Shown: positions 32,501 to 43,200, counted from the first letter of the stretch. The stretch: DNA of 64,000 nucleotides from Pelodera strongyloides (GCA_036852015.1 JAANDG010000720.1:1-64000), one strand, 5' to 3'. A program made the numbers and translations. Notes: generated from the letters alone by a model not told the origin.

Positions 32501-35500
32501 AACAAATATCAAAACGTAAAGATTATGGATTTTACTAGTTTATTCACTAATTTACCACATAACTGTGTTCTCGATAACATCTTCCATCTTATTGATATTT
32601 GTTTTAAAAATGCTAATAAAGATTATCTTAATATTGGGTACAATAAGTGCTTTTATTCTGACACTTACGGTAAAAATTGCTACTCGAAAAGTGAACTCAT
32701 TAACGTTATTAGCTATATTGTTAAAAACAGCTTTCTGATTTTTCGTAATAAGGTATTTCATCAAATTAAAGGTGTACCACAAGGAGGGAATGCTTCTCCT
32801 TTACTAGCAGATTTGACTCTCTCTATGATTGAGTTCAAGTATCTTAAAATACCCGCTAATGTTCAAATCTCCTTTAAAACCGATATTAAAAGGTACATGG
32901 ACGATATTGCCATTTTCTATAATGATCATAATATTCTTTCCGCGGTGTGTAATATATATCCCAACTCCTTAACTCTAGAACCCGCCAATACCTCCACAAA
33001 AGAAGCAGCTTTTCTCGATTTATACTTAAAAAGAACTAACGATATATGGACCGTTAATATGTATAATAAGACAGACGATTACACCTTCGATGTTATTCGG
33101 TTTCCTATGTTTGACAGTAATATTAGTATCAAAATCAAAATTAGTTGTATTATTGGCGAGATAATCAGAATTAATCGATGCACATCTACTATAGATTTCT
33201 TCAAATCCAAGGTTACGCAATTCGTTTATAAACTTATCTCTAACAAATACCCTAAACCTATTATTTTGAGTACCATTAGCAAAGTACTGCACAAATATCC
33301 CATCATTACTCATAAATATGACCTTACCTTAAAGCATATGCTAAAATGGTTGCATTCAATTTGAGATTGCTATCAATGTCGCTATGTTCCTTACTTCACA
33401 GATAGGTTAGCTAGGATCAATATACTCTACGCACATAGTACGGGAGGGCCATGCCTTGTACCTACAGATGTCACTGCATGTCTATCGCTCTCTTCTGTCT
33501 CGCACTCTATATATAATACTAGCACTACCAAATACATCCTTAGCAAAGACTTACAATTACAATGCCATTCATACCATTTCTTCTAAGTATTCTAATTTTA
33601 TTCTTATTTACCATTATTCTAAATTCTAAAATAGCACTCTAGTATAATTTCACTATATTATTTATTAGTTAATACTCTCAAAAATTAGTGTACAATTTCT
33701 ACTTTATATTAATTTAGTTAAGAATTTCAATTGCGGCATCACACTGATGATGGCCCCTCCGCAATTGTAAATCCCGTCTGTGGCTTAGGGGCCGAAACGG
33801 GTTGTCAAGCTCGAGCTTGATATTGAATTTTATTACTTCAGTTTATTTATATATATATTTATTATCATAATTTTTATTTTTTTTTCTAATATAGTTCTCA
33901 TATTATTATCCATTTATTGTTTCTTTGATTTATTATGAAAGGATTTCGTTGTGGACATAAAAACAAACAAAATCCATGACAAACTCTTCTCCTTTATATA
34001 ATAAGATAAGGAATTATAAAAGTAGAGAGTGTAAAAAATAAAATAAAAAGAGACTAAAGCATCATGTTCTAACATGACACCCAGTTTCGAACCTAAATCG
34101 CATATGAGGGTTTTGAGTAAAATGAGTATAAGTAAAACCAACTTTCCAGTACTTCGAATCCATCTTCGGAGCTATTTGTCGACGAATTGGAGTCCATCGT
34201 AAGAACTTTACGAAGTTTCGAGAATCGAATTTGTTGTTTCAGTGAGCACTTGACCACCTTTTCCCGCTTCTTTTGTGGTGGCTGACCTCCGACGCAACGG
34301 TAATCTGAAGAAAAAAACACTTTCTTAAAACTGGCGAGAAAATATAGCGCGGCAAAAACATGGCCACAGATTTGCAGGACTTGGTGAATGCCTTGCTAAT
34401 CATGGAGTAAGTGGCGCAAGACAGGCGCACCGTGAAACCTTCGCGGGTAATCCTAATTTGAAACGTACTAATTGGTTGACATCCGCCGGCTCCATCTCTC
34501 TGGAATCCCTTTCGACATCTGCAACCTCCTGTAGCGCATTCAGAAAAGGCAGCCGAACACTCTTGATCGCTTTTGCACTTTTCCTAAAAAAAAAACGATA
34601 AAAAATCGAGAGATGTATACTGTATATACGTATATGGTCGATAGCTGATATGTACTGAGGCTACTATGATAAGATCATTAAGATCGCTACAGACTGAAAC
34701 GACTACAGACTACAGACTAGAAAAACGGGCTCTAGACTACGAATACAGACAACACGTTTCCGCCCAACCTTGAGTCTTCTGCGAACACGTTGACAACGTT
34801 TTCCATCAGAGGAAATGGAGTAACCAAGCTCGGTCAGGCATTCGCAACTGAAATTTTTAGTGGAAGATTTCTTTCCGAAATTTTGTTGCGATTACAGATT
34901 GTAGGAATACGTAAGTGTATGTTTTATTGTAGAGAACTTCAAGGGAGCGAGGAGTGAGAGCGAGGAAGAGAGAGATAAAGAGGGAGGGAGAGAGGGAGAG
35001 GGAGAGGGAGAGAGATCGAGAGAAAGGAAGGAAGAGAGAGACATTGTTAGCCGAATTACTTCTAAGAAATGTAAGCAAGTTATGCGTACTTGCACTCTGA
35101 TGGTCCCGAGCAAAGACAAGCCGCTCCACCATCGCATCCAACATTTGGAGAACATTGATCACCTAGTCTTGGTTTCAGATCTGAAAATATTTTTTCAAAA
35201 TGTTGATGTTTTAAAGCGAAATATCGGCCGGTGTTTGAAACACATCGAGTACACCAGTATTATTATGCAGCTCATGCAAATGAGTGCAAATTAGCATGAA
35301 CAATCGAGCTAAATTCGAGCAAATTAGCATAAACCGGCCGGTATTTCGCTTTAGTACCAGATAATTACGTAGCGCTCACTGCACCATGGATCTACATGTA
35401 TGGGTGATTTTACATTGAATACACAAACTACAAGTTTAGAAATTTCTCAAAAATCACCTACCAGGATTAATTACAATTGTGATATTCAACGACGCGTCAT

Positions 35501-38068
35501 CACAGCAAAAACCGGTTTGTTTCTCACAGTAACCACGCCCAGCACAAGCCAAAATTGGTCCGCCCTGGAATTTCTGTGCTTTTGGGGGAAAACCACTTAT
35601 GCTAGCTTTCCAGCTGTGTACGTGACCTTTTCATTGGAATATTGGCTCATAAGTAAAAACGCGAATAAATTTTTATTGATGAGCTAGTATAATATTTATT
35701 TTGCGCGACAGGAAACGAAGCATACTGTGAAACTCTGACACTAGGCGACCTTGGCGACTTGAACGATAGCCTTAAAATTTTATTGTAAAATTACCTTTAT
35801 CTGACACATGAGAGGCTTTCCATTCACGGGGCTCAGCTGTACTTTCATTGGCAGAGGACAGGTTCGAAGTTCTGCAAAAAATTCCTTGTCTAACATAGAA
35901 CAGATGGATCGTCAAAACGTTTTCGGAGACGCAGTTCTTCATGTTGGTTATCCCTTTAGCAACTCTAGGACTCTAGGTATTGGTTCACTACTACTACCAT
36001 GGATTGTCCCGCAATGTTCCCAAGTAGCCCTTAGTGGTTGGCTTAGAGATCGGATGCGCGTGAAACAAAATTAGCATACTTGTGCAACAGACTCCGGCCT
36101 GTGGATTGCATATTGATCCATCTGGACATTGTTGGAATAAATCACATTGTGCCAGTTCTCCATTAGCAGAATGAACTCCGCGACCGCCTCCGGGACAGTG
36201 ATTGTCTGAAACGGTAACATACGGTAACGGTAGAATAAGAGATAACCGTATCAGTTGTTGGATTATGGACACTAGTGTCTTTGACTACAGTAATTACGGA
36301 AACTAGTGTCTTTTAGACTGCGGAATCATGTTTCCTAGGATAAGCTTTATAAATAAATAAAAACAAAAGTTTTATAAAGAAAACCTTCACGCATACTATC
36401 GTGTTATGGTACATCATAGTGGACAAAGTAGTGAACATTTTGAACATTTCATTCATAAGTTTCGTACATTTCGTACATTGAGAAAGAACATTTACATCGT
36501 ACGTTTCGTACATTAAATTTTTTTAAGATAATTAGAACTACGGCAATTCAATTGTCGATGAATATCTTTCATCATATTGATGCACACATTTTAATGTGTC
36601 AATAAATATACTTTTTTTTATAGTTCATTACATTGATGCGCACGAAGAAACGTATCTTTTGTCGGTTGGGAACGAAACCGGTGAATATATAGGTATCGGA
36701 GAGAGAGAGAGATGGTCGCTTATTGGCGTGGTAGCTGTTTGAAAATGGTTGATTATCAACTTATTGATTGGTAGTGATAATGGATTGGTACAAAATGGTA
36801 GACTTACAACTTCCCTCTGGATTCCCTCCCTTGGATGGCCTGCAGGCCATTTTAACTTCGCGATCGACTATGCCCAGCTGGCATAATTCGCCCTGAAACC
36901 AAATTTTCGAATGCGTACTAACTTTATAATTCAATAATTGGTGCGCAAAGTTGGACAAAAATCTTACTAAACAGAAAATTGACATCGACTGTTAGTCTTC
37001 TCTTCCCCTAGTGTTAGTGTTAAAGCGAAATACCGGCCGCTTTTTTGAAACGAGTACACCAGCTTTCTTATGCAGCTTACGCAAATGAGCATAAATTAGA
37101 ATAAAAAATCGAGCTAAATTCGAGCAACTTTGCATAAATACGTAAGAATTCAGCTGTCCACGATGCGTTTTAAAAACCGGCCGGTATTTCGCTTTAAAGG
37201 GACAGGCCCATCAAAATAAAACTACATTTACGATACGTTCATAATGACTATCAAGCATTTTTATTACAATATATACAAACTAAATTTCACCATTATTCGC
37301 CCTAGACAACTTTTTTTTCCAATGCGCCCTGCTCAAATGTATACCATAAAACTGCAGATTTCAAAGCTATATATGCAAATTTTAATCGCATTATAATTTC
37401 ACGATAAGTTTGCATTGACGACAAGGATATTTGCGGCTCTACGGTATACATTTGAGCAGAGCGCATCGGAAAAAAGTTTTCAATGGCAAATAAATGTGAA
37501 ATTTAGTTTGTATATATTGTAATAAAAATGCTTGATAGTCACTATGGACGTATCGTAAATATAGGAATAGGTTTACTTTGATGGGCCTGTACCTTTAATT
37601 CTCTTTTTCTTTGTTTACTAAAAAAGGAATGTATTTATCTGAAATAAAGAAACGCTCACAATTTGACATTGACTATGCTGTATGCAGTCCATTCTCCTAC
37701 ACGAACTTTCCAAGCAATATTCACCACGTCCGCATTGCCATGTGTAGTGACACTGATTGCCAATCAGTGACACCGAGACACCTAAATATTTTTTTTAAAT
37801 CGAAATACAGGGCGGTTTTGAAACGCATTCAGTAGCCCTGCTTTCTTATGCACCTTATGTAAAGGAGCATAAATCAGAATAAAATAAGAATGCAGATATT
37901 TGACATGCGTTTCAAAAACCGGCTGGTATCTCGCTTTAAATCTAAATTGCAAAGTTGACATAAAGTTACTTGTTTATGTCACTGGAAATTATTCGAATTA
38001 TAGCCAATAAAAAATAACATCAACTTACCAATTAGAATATTGAATAAAACTAATGAATGGGGTTTCAT
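28442..38068 (-). CDS. Secreted multi-domain Cys-rich protein with EB/lustrin-type modules (17 exons, 527 aa)
   Basis: Exons from 5': 38029-38068, 37660-37781, 36808-36892, 36080-36205, 35795-35871, 35462-35564, 35090-35180, 34769-34847, 34469-34583, 34287-34304, 30822-30931, 30420-30548, 29756-29845, 29339-29462, 28990-29130, 28677-28758, 28442-28493; phases agree throughout. The signal peptide (about 1-22) is split between exons 1 and 2. Then come repeated modules with C..CPDGSIC....GVCC spacing (nematode lustrin-type) and others ending C.C..G(Y/F)......C (EB type), for example GVCECPAGYSFTDNQCQ. No membrane segment is seen. Likely an extracellular or cuticle-associated protein; the exact role is unknown. 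Exon 10 is an 18-base microexon with a weak GTCAGC donor, the least certain junction; intron 10 holds a Penelope-like element in antisense. Confidence 0.87.
29470..29585 (-). repeat. CT tract before EB-gene exon 14
   Basis: GA on the + strand, so CT-rich in gene sense, beginning about 15 bp from the acceptor of exon 14. Frames through it are low-complexity artefacts. Confidence 0.85.
29878..30030. repeat. 44-bp GC-rich tandem repeat, EB-gene intron 12
   Basis: Four imperfect units of GGTGCGCGGCGACAACCTCG followed by CGCGTAAAAAG-like sequence. Related GTGCGCGG words occur near 30610 and 30725. Confidence 0.8.
31299..31381 (+). repeat. tRNA-like sequence at the 5' side of the Penelope-like element
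   Basis: GCTAGC pairs with GCTAGC at the far end (acceptor); ATAGCTC..GAGC makes a perfect D arm with A box; the anticodon arm TTGGA-CTGTGAA-TCAAG has one mismatch and reads GTG. The T-arm (GGATTCGAGTCCC) carries an extra A, and the variable region is too long. It resembles tRNA-Tyr or -Phe D-arm sequence with an altered anticodon. Probably a tRNA-derived remnant. Confidence 0.5.
31418..33364 (+). CDS. Penelope-like reverse transcriptase (648 aa)
   Basis: Retroelement polymerase that copies its RNA into DNA. The first ATG of the open frame gives 648 residues; an upstream in-frame stop lies within the tRNA-like sequence. Motifs in order: DKASANF at ~208 (DKG-like N-terminal block of this class), YGIPKLHKP at ~288, DFTSLFTNLP at ~371 (RT motif A), GVPQGGNASPLLADL at ~452 (motif B), and YMDD at 493-496 (motif C, catalytic Asp pair). 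No GIY-YIG endonuclease domain is seen downstream, so it may be an endonuclease-less member or have lost the domain. No frameshifts or stops: possibly a recent insertion. Codon use is AT-rich compared with host exons. Confidence 0.9.
   Translation: MMKFSKKPDFTVTIPYIEFINEKCNLQYKIKTAIKRLFQINNIPLSLLPKIAFRYQYNTPLGPSLFNYKAFVSTGSISKNYQCNCLKYLQYCSAKEIITHDGSQHIITGNSEIFKEFYPKASELLGKGTKFREPFRKEKIQSLLKVSMDNLTTGLSRHLQKANIIAPDYSFLYNQATNYKLKFNSANNCQIAHELRKLKQDFILTCVDKASANFCFSCPILYSFHIFKELGITQVPKDNARVAEIRGNDTYQPYTIEPPEAIVSRHIQYCKILGIECSDSDSNLPIIYGIPKLHKPTVKMRFITAAKNSSLKTLSVMLQKALKHFKTHFRNYCKAAGNWNENKLRYFSIDNSLSVTCTASLNKYQNVKIMDFTSLFTNLPHNCVLDNIFHLIDICFKNANKDYLNIGYNKCFYSDTYGKNCYSKSELINVISYIVKNSFLIFRNKVFHQIKGVPQGGNASPLLADLTLSMIEFKYLKIPANVQISFKTDIKRYMDDIAIFYNDHNILSAVCNIYPNSLTLEPANTSTKEAAFLDLYLKRTNDIWTVNMYNKTDDYTFDVIRFPMFDSNISIKIKISCIIGEIIRINRCTSTIDFFKSKVTQFVYKLISNKYPKPIILSTISKVLHKYPIITHKYDLTLKHMLKWLHSI
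33729..33821 (+). ncRNA. Hammerhead-ribozyme-like motif of the Penelope-like element
   Basis: CTGATGA (33745-33751), a stem formed by GGCCCCT and AGGGGCC, GAAAC (33795-33799) and GTC (33805-33807) appear in the order of a type I hammerhead core with a minimal stem III. CAATTGCGG/CCGCAATTG forms an additional inverted repeat around the CTGATGA. Stem I pairing next to the cleavage site is not evident from the linear sequence; the GTC is instead followed by a perfect palindrome TCAAGCTCGAGCTTGA. Hammerheads are known from Penelope-like elements. Confidence 0.6.
33990..34125 (-). mobile_element. 3' fragment of a second Penelope-like copy, inverted
   Basis: In - sense it reads AAAACCCTCATATGCGAT, TTCGAAACTGGGTGTC, then a CATGTT/AACATG palindrome: the 3' half of the hammerhead-like region, closely resembling the CYB561-intron copy. 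The CTGATGA half is missing. It sits tail to tail with the full element. Confidence 0.7.
34940..35042 (-). repeat. CT tract in EB-gene intron 7
   Basis: GA/GGA-rich on the + strand, CT-rich in gene sense, about 100 bp before the exon 8 acceptor. Confidence 0.8.
35211..35353. repeat. MITE-A copy, EB-gene intron 6
   Basis: TTTTAAAGCGAAATATCGG start. The right half is shortened: the GTAAGAATTCAG and GATGCGTTTCAAAA blocks are deleted and the arm resumes at AACCGGCCGGTATTTCGC. Confidence 0.8.
37020..37197. repeat. MITE-A copy, EB-gene intron 2
   Basis: Near-consensus, TTAAAGCGAAATACCGGCC to GGCCGGTATTTCGCTTTAA. Its right end overlaps the AAAGGGACAGGCCC end of the next hairpin, so one element probably inserted at the TTAA edge of the other. 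Confidence 0.88.
37195..37598. repeat. MITE-D relative, EB-gene intron 2
   Basis: TAAAGGGACAGGCCCATCAA at the left and TTGATGGGCCTGTACCTTTAA-like sequence at the right; long inner arms (TGACTATCAAGCATTTTTAT and its complement) pair over about 190 bp. Confidence 0.85.
37794..37939. repeat. MITE-A relative next to EB-gene exon 2
   Basis: TTTAAATCGAAATACAGGGC left, GGCTGGTATCTCGCTTTAA right. In gene sense it ends about 12 bp before the exon 2 acceptor and so supplies nearly all the sequence around the branch/pyrimidine region. Confidence 0.75.
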
Positions 38069-39186
38069 ACTGTTATAGCTACAGTACCCTTAGTATCGTA
38101 TATATTATATGGTAGAAGGCAGATAGACTTTATTACTGTATGTTACGAGCTGCGACGTATCGGACTGACTCAGGCTTCAAAATGGCCCACATATAGATTC
38201 ATAGATAAAGGGAGTGGCCCTAGCGTTGGTCATCTGTATAAACAGTACACAATAATAGAGGAAACAACAAAGGAGCGAATGGATTAATATATACAGAATA
38301 GAACAAGGATCCAGAAAAAGAGACTAATAAAGGGCACATCGTACATATGAAATAGGATAATATGAACAATTGAAGCAATGGCAATGTGGTTATTGTTGGA
38401 TGTGAACATCAAGTTCAAAAGCAATGCAAAGAATTCGTAACAAAAAATGTGTGTAATCCCTTCCCCTAATTTGAGTACTGTCAGTGTGCAGGTAAAATTT
38501 GTGGGGTTTCTCTTCCAGAAATGCTGTAGAAAACCGAACCTGGCTTTTAGGTTTTTCTCTCAGAATATCTTTAAAACAACTGTCTAAAAAAAAAGCACAA
38601 CATTTCCATGTACAATCTATTTGTTCTAGTTAACTTGTTCCGACCACTTTTTTCTCTGTACCGTTTTTAATCAACTTTCATATACGCAAAAAAAAACAAG
38701 TGACATCCATGTAGGACAAATAACCTAATCACCGAGTTAGTGCGTGATAAACAATCCAATAACTACCGTAGCTGCAGAGTCAGACTAGCATAGTTGCCAG
38801 AGAGCACAGAGTATATTTTTCGATCTTCGAACGATCGACCAACCAGAATCATCAAAACAATCAAATGATCGTCTTGTGCTGGGTTTATCCTTTGATTCCT
38901 TTTTTTATGTTATATTTAACTTTTTGTATGGTTATATAATGTATGCCGATTGACGATTTTACGAACTGTTGAAAACCCCAGAAAATTATGTGAGGTAACT
39001 TCAATTAACTCCTCAACTCGTTAAAGAGTTTGTCTTGATTCTATGATGGAATCAACGCCTATACGTCCTCTTTGTTTCCCTCATGCCCGATGCATTGGTA
39101 GCTTGGATCGCTGTGATCAAATTGTTCCTTCAAATTTTATCTTTTCACTTCTATTTTTCTTTTACTCACGCACTTTCAGGTTGATT
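38069..39186. promoter_or_regulatory. Shared divergent upstream region, EB gene / TMEM199
   Basis: The two starts face away from each other across 1.1 kb with no recognised repeat. No TATA box or operator can be identified with confidence. TTTCAG at 39175-39180 directly before the TMEM199 start and TATAACAG before the EB-gene start are candidate trans-splice acceptors. Confidence 0.4.
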
Positions 39187-39849
39187 ATGTTGGAGTATCG
39201 TCAAACTGAAGAAAGTAAACGTTTCTTCTCTAACCTCCTGAAGCGGTCCGATTTACAGAAGAATGACGTTGTGAAATCGTTGTGTTCACAAGACGTTCTA
39301 AAGGAAGATGACCTCAAACAACTCGAAAGTGCACTTCCGTCTGATGTTCCTGCTGTGTTCGGACTTCTGCTCGACATGCGTATAATTCGCGACCCCGACT
39401 ACAAAGCTAGTCCCGAATTCATCGCGAAGACGGCTAAGTTACGCACTTCAATGGCCGATCGTGAGTACAAACGTCTAGTTGAGACCGTAGATCCAGCACA
39501 AGGTTACGGTGTAACTCCGATTATGCAGGATTTCGGTGCGGACATGCGCTCAATGAATCGTCAATTGGGTACGATAATCAATTTCATTATTACCGTCGTT
39601 GGCGGATTCTTCTTTGGTTTCACTGGAGTCACTTATGCTTATCCATCAAGACAGTTTGACCTGGCCACGCGATTCATTCTCGGATTGATTATCGCCACGA
39701 TCATCTTTTTCGCCGACCTATATTTTGTCATTAAAAATATGGACGCCGAGTTGGCGGCTAGACCTACGGCGGCTAATCTAGCAACCACGCTTGACCACAA
39801 GCAGATGGCGGCTGTGCATAAGAACGAAGCAGAGAAGAAGAACGATTAA
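39187..39849 (+). CDS. TMEM199: V-ATPase assembly factor, TMEM199/VMA12 family (220 aa, single exon)
   Basis: An ER membrane protein that helps assemble the membrane sector of the vacuolar proton pump. The soluble N-terminal part has the family pattern (DMRIIRDPDYKASPEF, residues ~63-78; DREYKRLVETVDP, ~91-103); two membrane segments lie at about 130-152 and 161-182, followed by a charged tail. The ATG at 39187 is chosen over an upstream in-frame ATG (39043) because TTTCAG lies just before it and the extra 48 residues look like untranslated sequence. No intron interrupts it, unlike all other host genes here. L2HGDH begins 392 bp downstream on the same strand. Confidence 0.9.
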   Translation: MLEYRQTEESKRFFSNLLKRSDLQKNDVVKSLCSQDVLKEDDLKQLESALPSDVPAVFGLLLDMRIIRDPDYKASPEFIAKTAKLRTSMADREYKRLVETVDPAQGYGVTPIMQDFGADMRSMNRQLGTIINFIITVVGGFFFGFTGVTYAYPSRQFDLATRFILGLIIATIIFFADLYFVIKNMDAELAARPTAANLATTLDHKQMAAVHKNEAEKKND

Positions 39850-40241
39850 GTGCTGTAATTCTTTACCTCCTGGATTAACTAGCTAGAATTCCTAAGTATA
39901 TTTTTCTTAAATCGAGGTTATTGATGTAATGATATTCGATGTTGTGACTTTCGAATATTTTTCAGCTGTGATATTATGAGCAAGATCAAGGTTGTGCTAA
40001 TGTTCTTATTATGTATATGTACTTTATTTCTAAGTAGTGTGCTCCTGATCTACCATATTTGTAAATTTATAAGTTAGTAGTGTCTTGATTAGATTATTAG
40101 TACAGTTAGTTCTCTTCACTAAATATTGAAATCCTGATTTTGTGCTGAGATTCTCAATTTGTGCTTATCGTTATTTGTTCGATGTACATATGCATAGATT
40201 GTTTTGTCATAAGTGTATTTGATAAATTGATGTTATAGGTT

Positions 40242-43200
40242 ATGCTTGGGATCAGGCACGCAGTCGGACGTGTACTACAACGATCCGTGAGCAACGCGCC
40301 ACTCGCAGCTCAGTGAGTTTCCGTTTTATAATTATTATTTTACTTTACACTCCCTACACCTCAGCTTTTCGTCGAGGCGATGGTAATAAAATTGGGTTTA
40401 AGCTAGTTACTTTGTTGGTTTCGTGATGTTTCAGCATAGGTTTATTTGACGAAGTTAATAATGCAATCGCTTTACTTTCTTCTTTATTGTCATAAAGTCT
40501 ATCACTTAGAGTTTTGTATTATATGGCATTTGTAGAAATAACTGAAGCTACGTTAGTGTACAGTAGCGATGGTTACGCTACGATGCGGTGTTTGTTGGGT
40601 TGTGAGCGCCGTGAGCGGTTTTATATTACGACAAAAAAACTGAATTCTACGGCGTAACGTCCATCTTACAAACAATCAAACAAACAAAGATTCTAAATTT
40701 ATTAAAGATTCTAAATTTATTTAGTAATAGTATGCCTTATAGGGAAATCCCAAAGGTCGATGTGGTCGTTGTGGGCGGCGGTATTATCGGATGCGCGACG
40801 GCTCGGCAGATCCTTCTCGAACACCCGCACCTGAAGGTTGTCATTGTGGAGAAGGAACCAAAACTTGGTAAGGTTTATATTTCTATCTAATTATTTGATT
40901 TGAATTACCATCTTACTTGACCTACACTTGACCTACACTTGACCTATCTTCATTTAACTCTTTTAAAGGTAATGGCATACTATGTCATACTGATATATAT
41001 ATACAATATCTTTGGAGCACAATACCGCCGCCGCCGGTGAAATAGAATCAGATTGGTTTTTGTAGGTATTGGTATTCATACCCTTTGTTGTTTTCGTTAA
41101 AACTGTGGTAAGCTAATAGCTAATTGCAAGGAAGTCATTTATGAAAATGTTTCAGTTTTCATGAAATTTCAGCTGCCCACCAAAGTGGTCATAACAGTGG
41201 AGTGATTCATGCCGGGATTTACTACGTTCCCGGAAGTCTGAAGGCCAAACTATGTGTTGAAGGTATTGGTATATTGGTTTTAATCATAATTTATTACGAC
41301 ACATAAAATTCATGAGAAAGAGATATGCAACTACAGTTTTTCGAGTAATGCAACAGTAGTACAATTTGAAGAAAGCGAAACGAATAAATAAAGGTACACA
41401 TTATACAGAAACCTATGGAACTATGGAGCTAATGAGTGCGGGGTAGATTTTTCCTCTTGTAACTTGGATGAATGTTCATTCAAGGATCATGATATATTCG
41501 TATTTATGGATACTTTTAGAATAAGCAGACAGAAACTTCTAGCGTTGATGTTAATTTACTATATGTTTGTTCTTTCCATATTAATATGCAGGAATGCAGG
41601 GCTTCTTGTTTGTCGTTTCCGTACCCGGTACCCTTTACGTACGTACTCAAACGATCTAATTCGATTTTCGAAATGTCAGCATCATCCATTTTTTTTGAGT
41701 AACCATTTTGTCTCCTAATCATTTTCTTATGAAATTGAATTGAAACATAAACTGCGTATTTAGGGATGGACCTTGCCTATAAATTCTTCGACGAGAGACG
41801 ATTTCCTTATAAGAAGACGGGCAAATTAATAGTTGCTGTGGAACCAGAAGAAATACCGAGGTTGGACGTATGTTTTTTTCTTTTATTAAAATATATTTAT
41901 TAAAAATCACCATAGTGTGAATGCGCACAACTACATAGTATGATAAACCTTCAACAAAAGAAAAACTAACCCCGTTGTTCACCTTTTGAGATTCCCCAAA
42001 AATTGCATACTCTACATCTACTACTGAGAAATCGTCGTCATATAGTTTAGCTAACGAAATACTAATGCTAGTACTTTAGTACTTTTCCAAACATATTGTG
42101 TACCGAATCGGTATACTGTTCGTTCCTCCATGTATTAAAGCGAAATACCGCCCTGTTTTTGAAACGCATCGTGGACAACTGAATTCCTACGTATTTGTAA
42201 TTTGTGCTAAATTTTGCTTGAATTTAGCTCGATTTTTTATTCTAATTTATGTTCATTTGCATATGCTGCATACGAATACCGATATACTCGATGCGTTTCA
42301 AAAACCGGCCGGTGTTTCGCTTTAACCAATTGAATTATTTAGAATCTCTATCAACGAGGGCTTCAAAATGGAGTGCGCGACATGGAAATAGTAGAAGGAA
42401 AGGATATTAAGAAATATGAGCCACATTGTAAGGTATCTGATCTTTAATTATAATAATTTGCTTTGTTATGAGCGGTTTAAGATTATAACAGCTGTGGATT
42501 TGTGTATTTTGCTTACTGTTGTAGTTTAGTAGTTTGCAAATTTGCAGTGTTTGCATAATGCAGGATTCGATTGTTTTGAAAATGTTTATTGTGGTAAGCC
42601 GTCGAATCGTGTATTGAGAATTATTGAGTTGGGGTTAGATTTATTTTACGACGGCGAATACTACTTTTTTTCAACCGATATGACACGTGTTTTGTCAATA
42701 GTTTGTTGGAAGCTGCATTTCTATGCGCTTCCGCGGCACTGAGTGGCACCTATTTTGCACAATACGTGGAGTGTAGTTGTCCAGTTTGTGCTTCACAAAC
42801 CACGTTCTATTACGCTTTGCTTTCGTATTTCAGGGTTTGAAAGCCATCTGGTCACCGCATACTGGAATCGTTGATTGGGGAGCTGTGACCGAGGAATTTG
42901 CTAAAGATTTTGAGGAAAAGGGCGGAATGGTTTGATTATTATTATTATTATATTAATGTTGTTACTTAGAAACCGCGGATATCGTTATTCGCATCTGCAG
43001 TATGTTTTAAACGTGAATATTTGAATTTAGTTAATTACATCATTACGTGAGTCCTCAAAGTTCACTACACTAGTGCTCATCATATTTTCGGCGAGGCATA
43101 CCTTATGGTGTTATTTAATAAATAATAAATAAATAAGGCGAATGACGAACGTTTACTTACTTTAGTAGGTGAATTCAGGTATATGTCAACTACCCACTGG

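Larger units (their letters stand above)
31299..33840 (+). mobile_element. Penelope-like retroelement, apparently full ORF, in EB-gene intron 10
   Basis: Contains one intact reverse-transcriptase ORF and, about 380 bp after its stop, a hammerhead-like motif followed by a 16-bp palindrome. The 5' border is uncertain; a tRNA-like sequence ends just before the ORF. It is antisense to the host gene, and a 3' fragment of a related copy lies in opposite orientation directly behind it. Exact ends and any target-site duplication are not resolved by eye. Confidence 0.75.

Noticed and set aside
34143..34286. Coding continuation of EB-gene exon 10 as the main form
   Set aside because: It has no cysteine modules and runs into retroelement DNA; the spliced form restores the module pattern. 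Kept as a possible alternative isoform in the findings.
39043..39186. Upstream in-frame start for TMEM199
   Set aside because: The extra residues do not look conserved, and a TTTCAG acceptor lies between them and the ATG at 39187.
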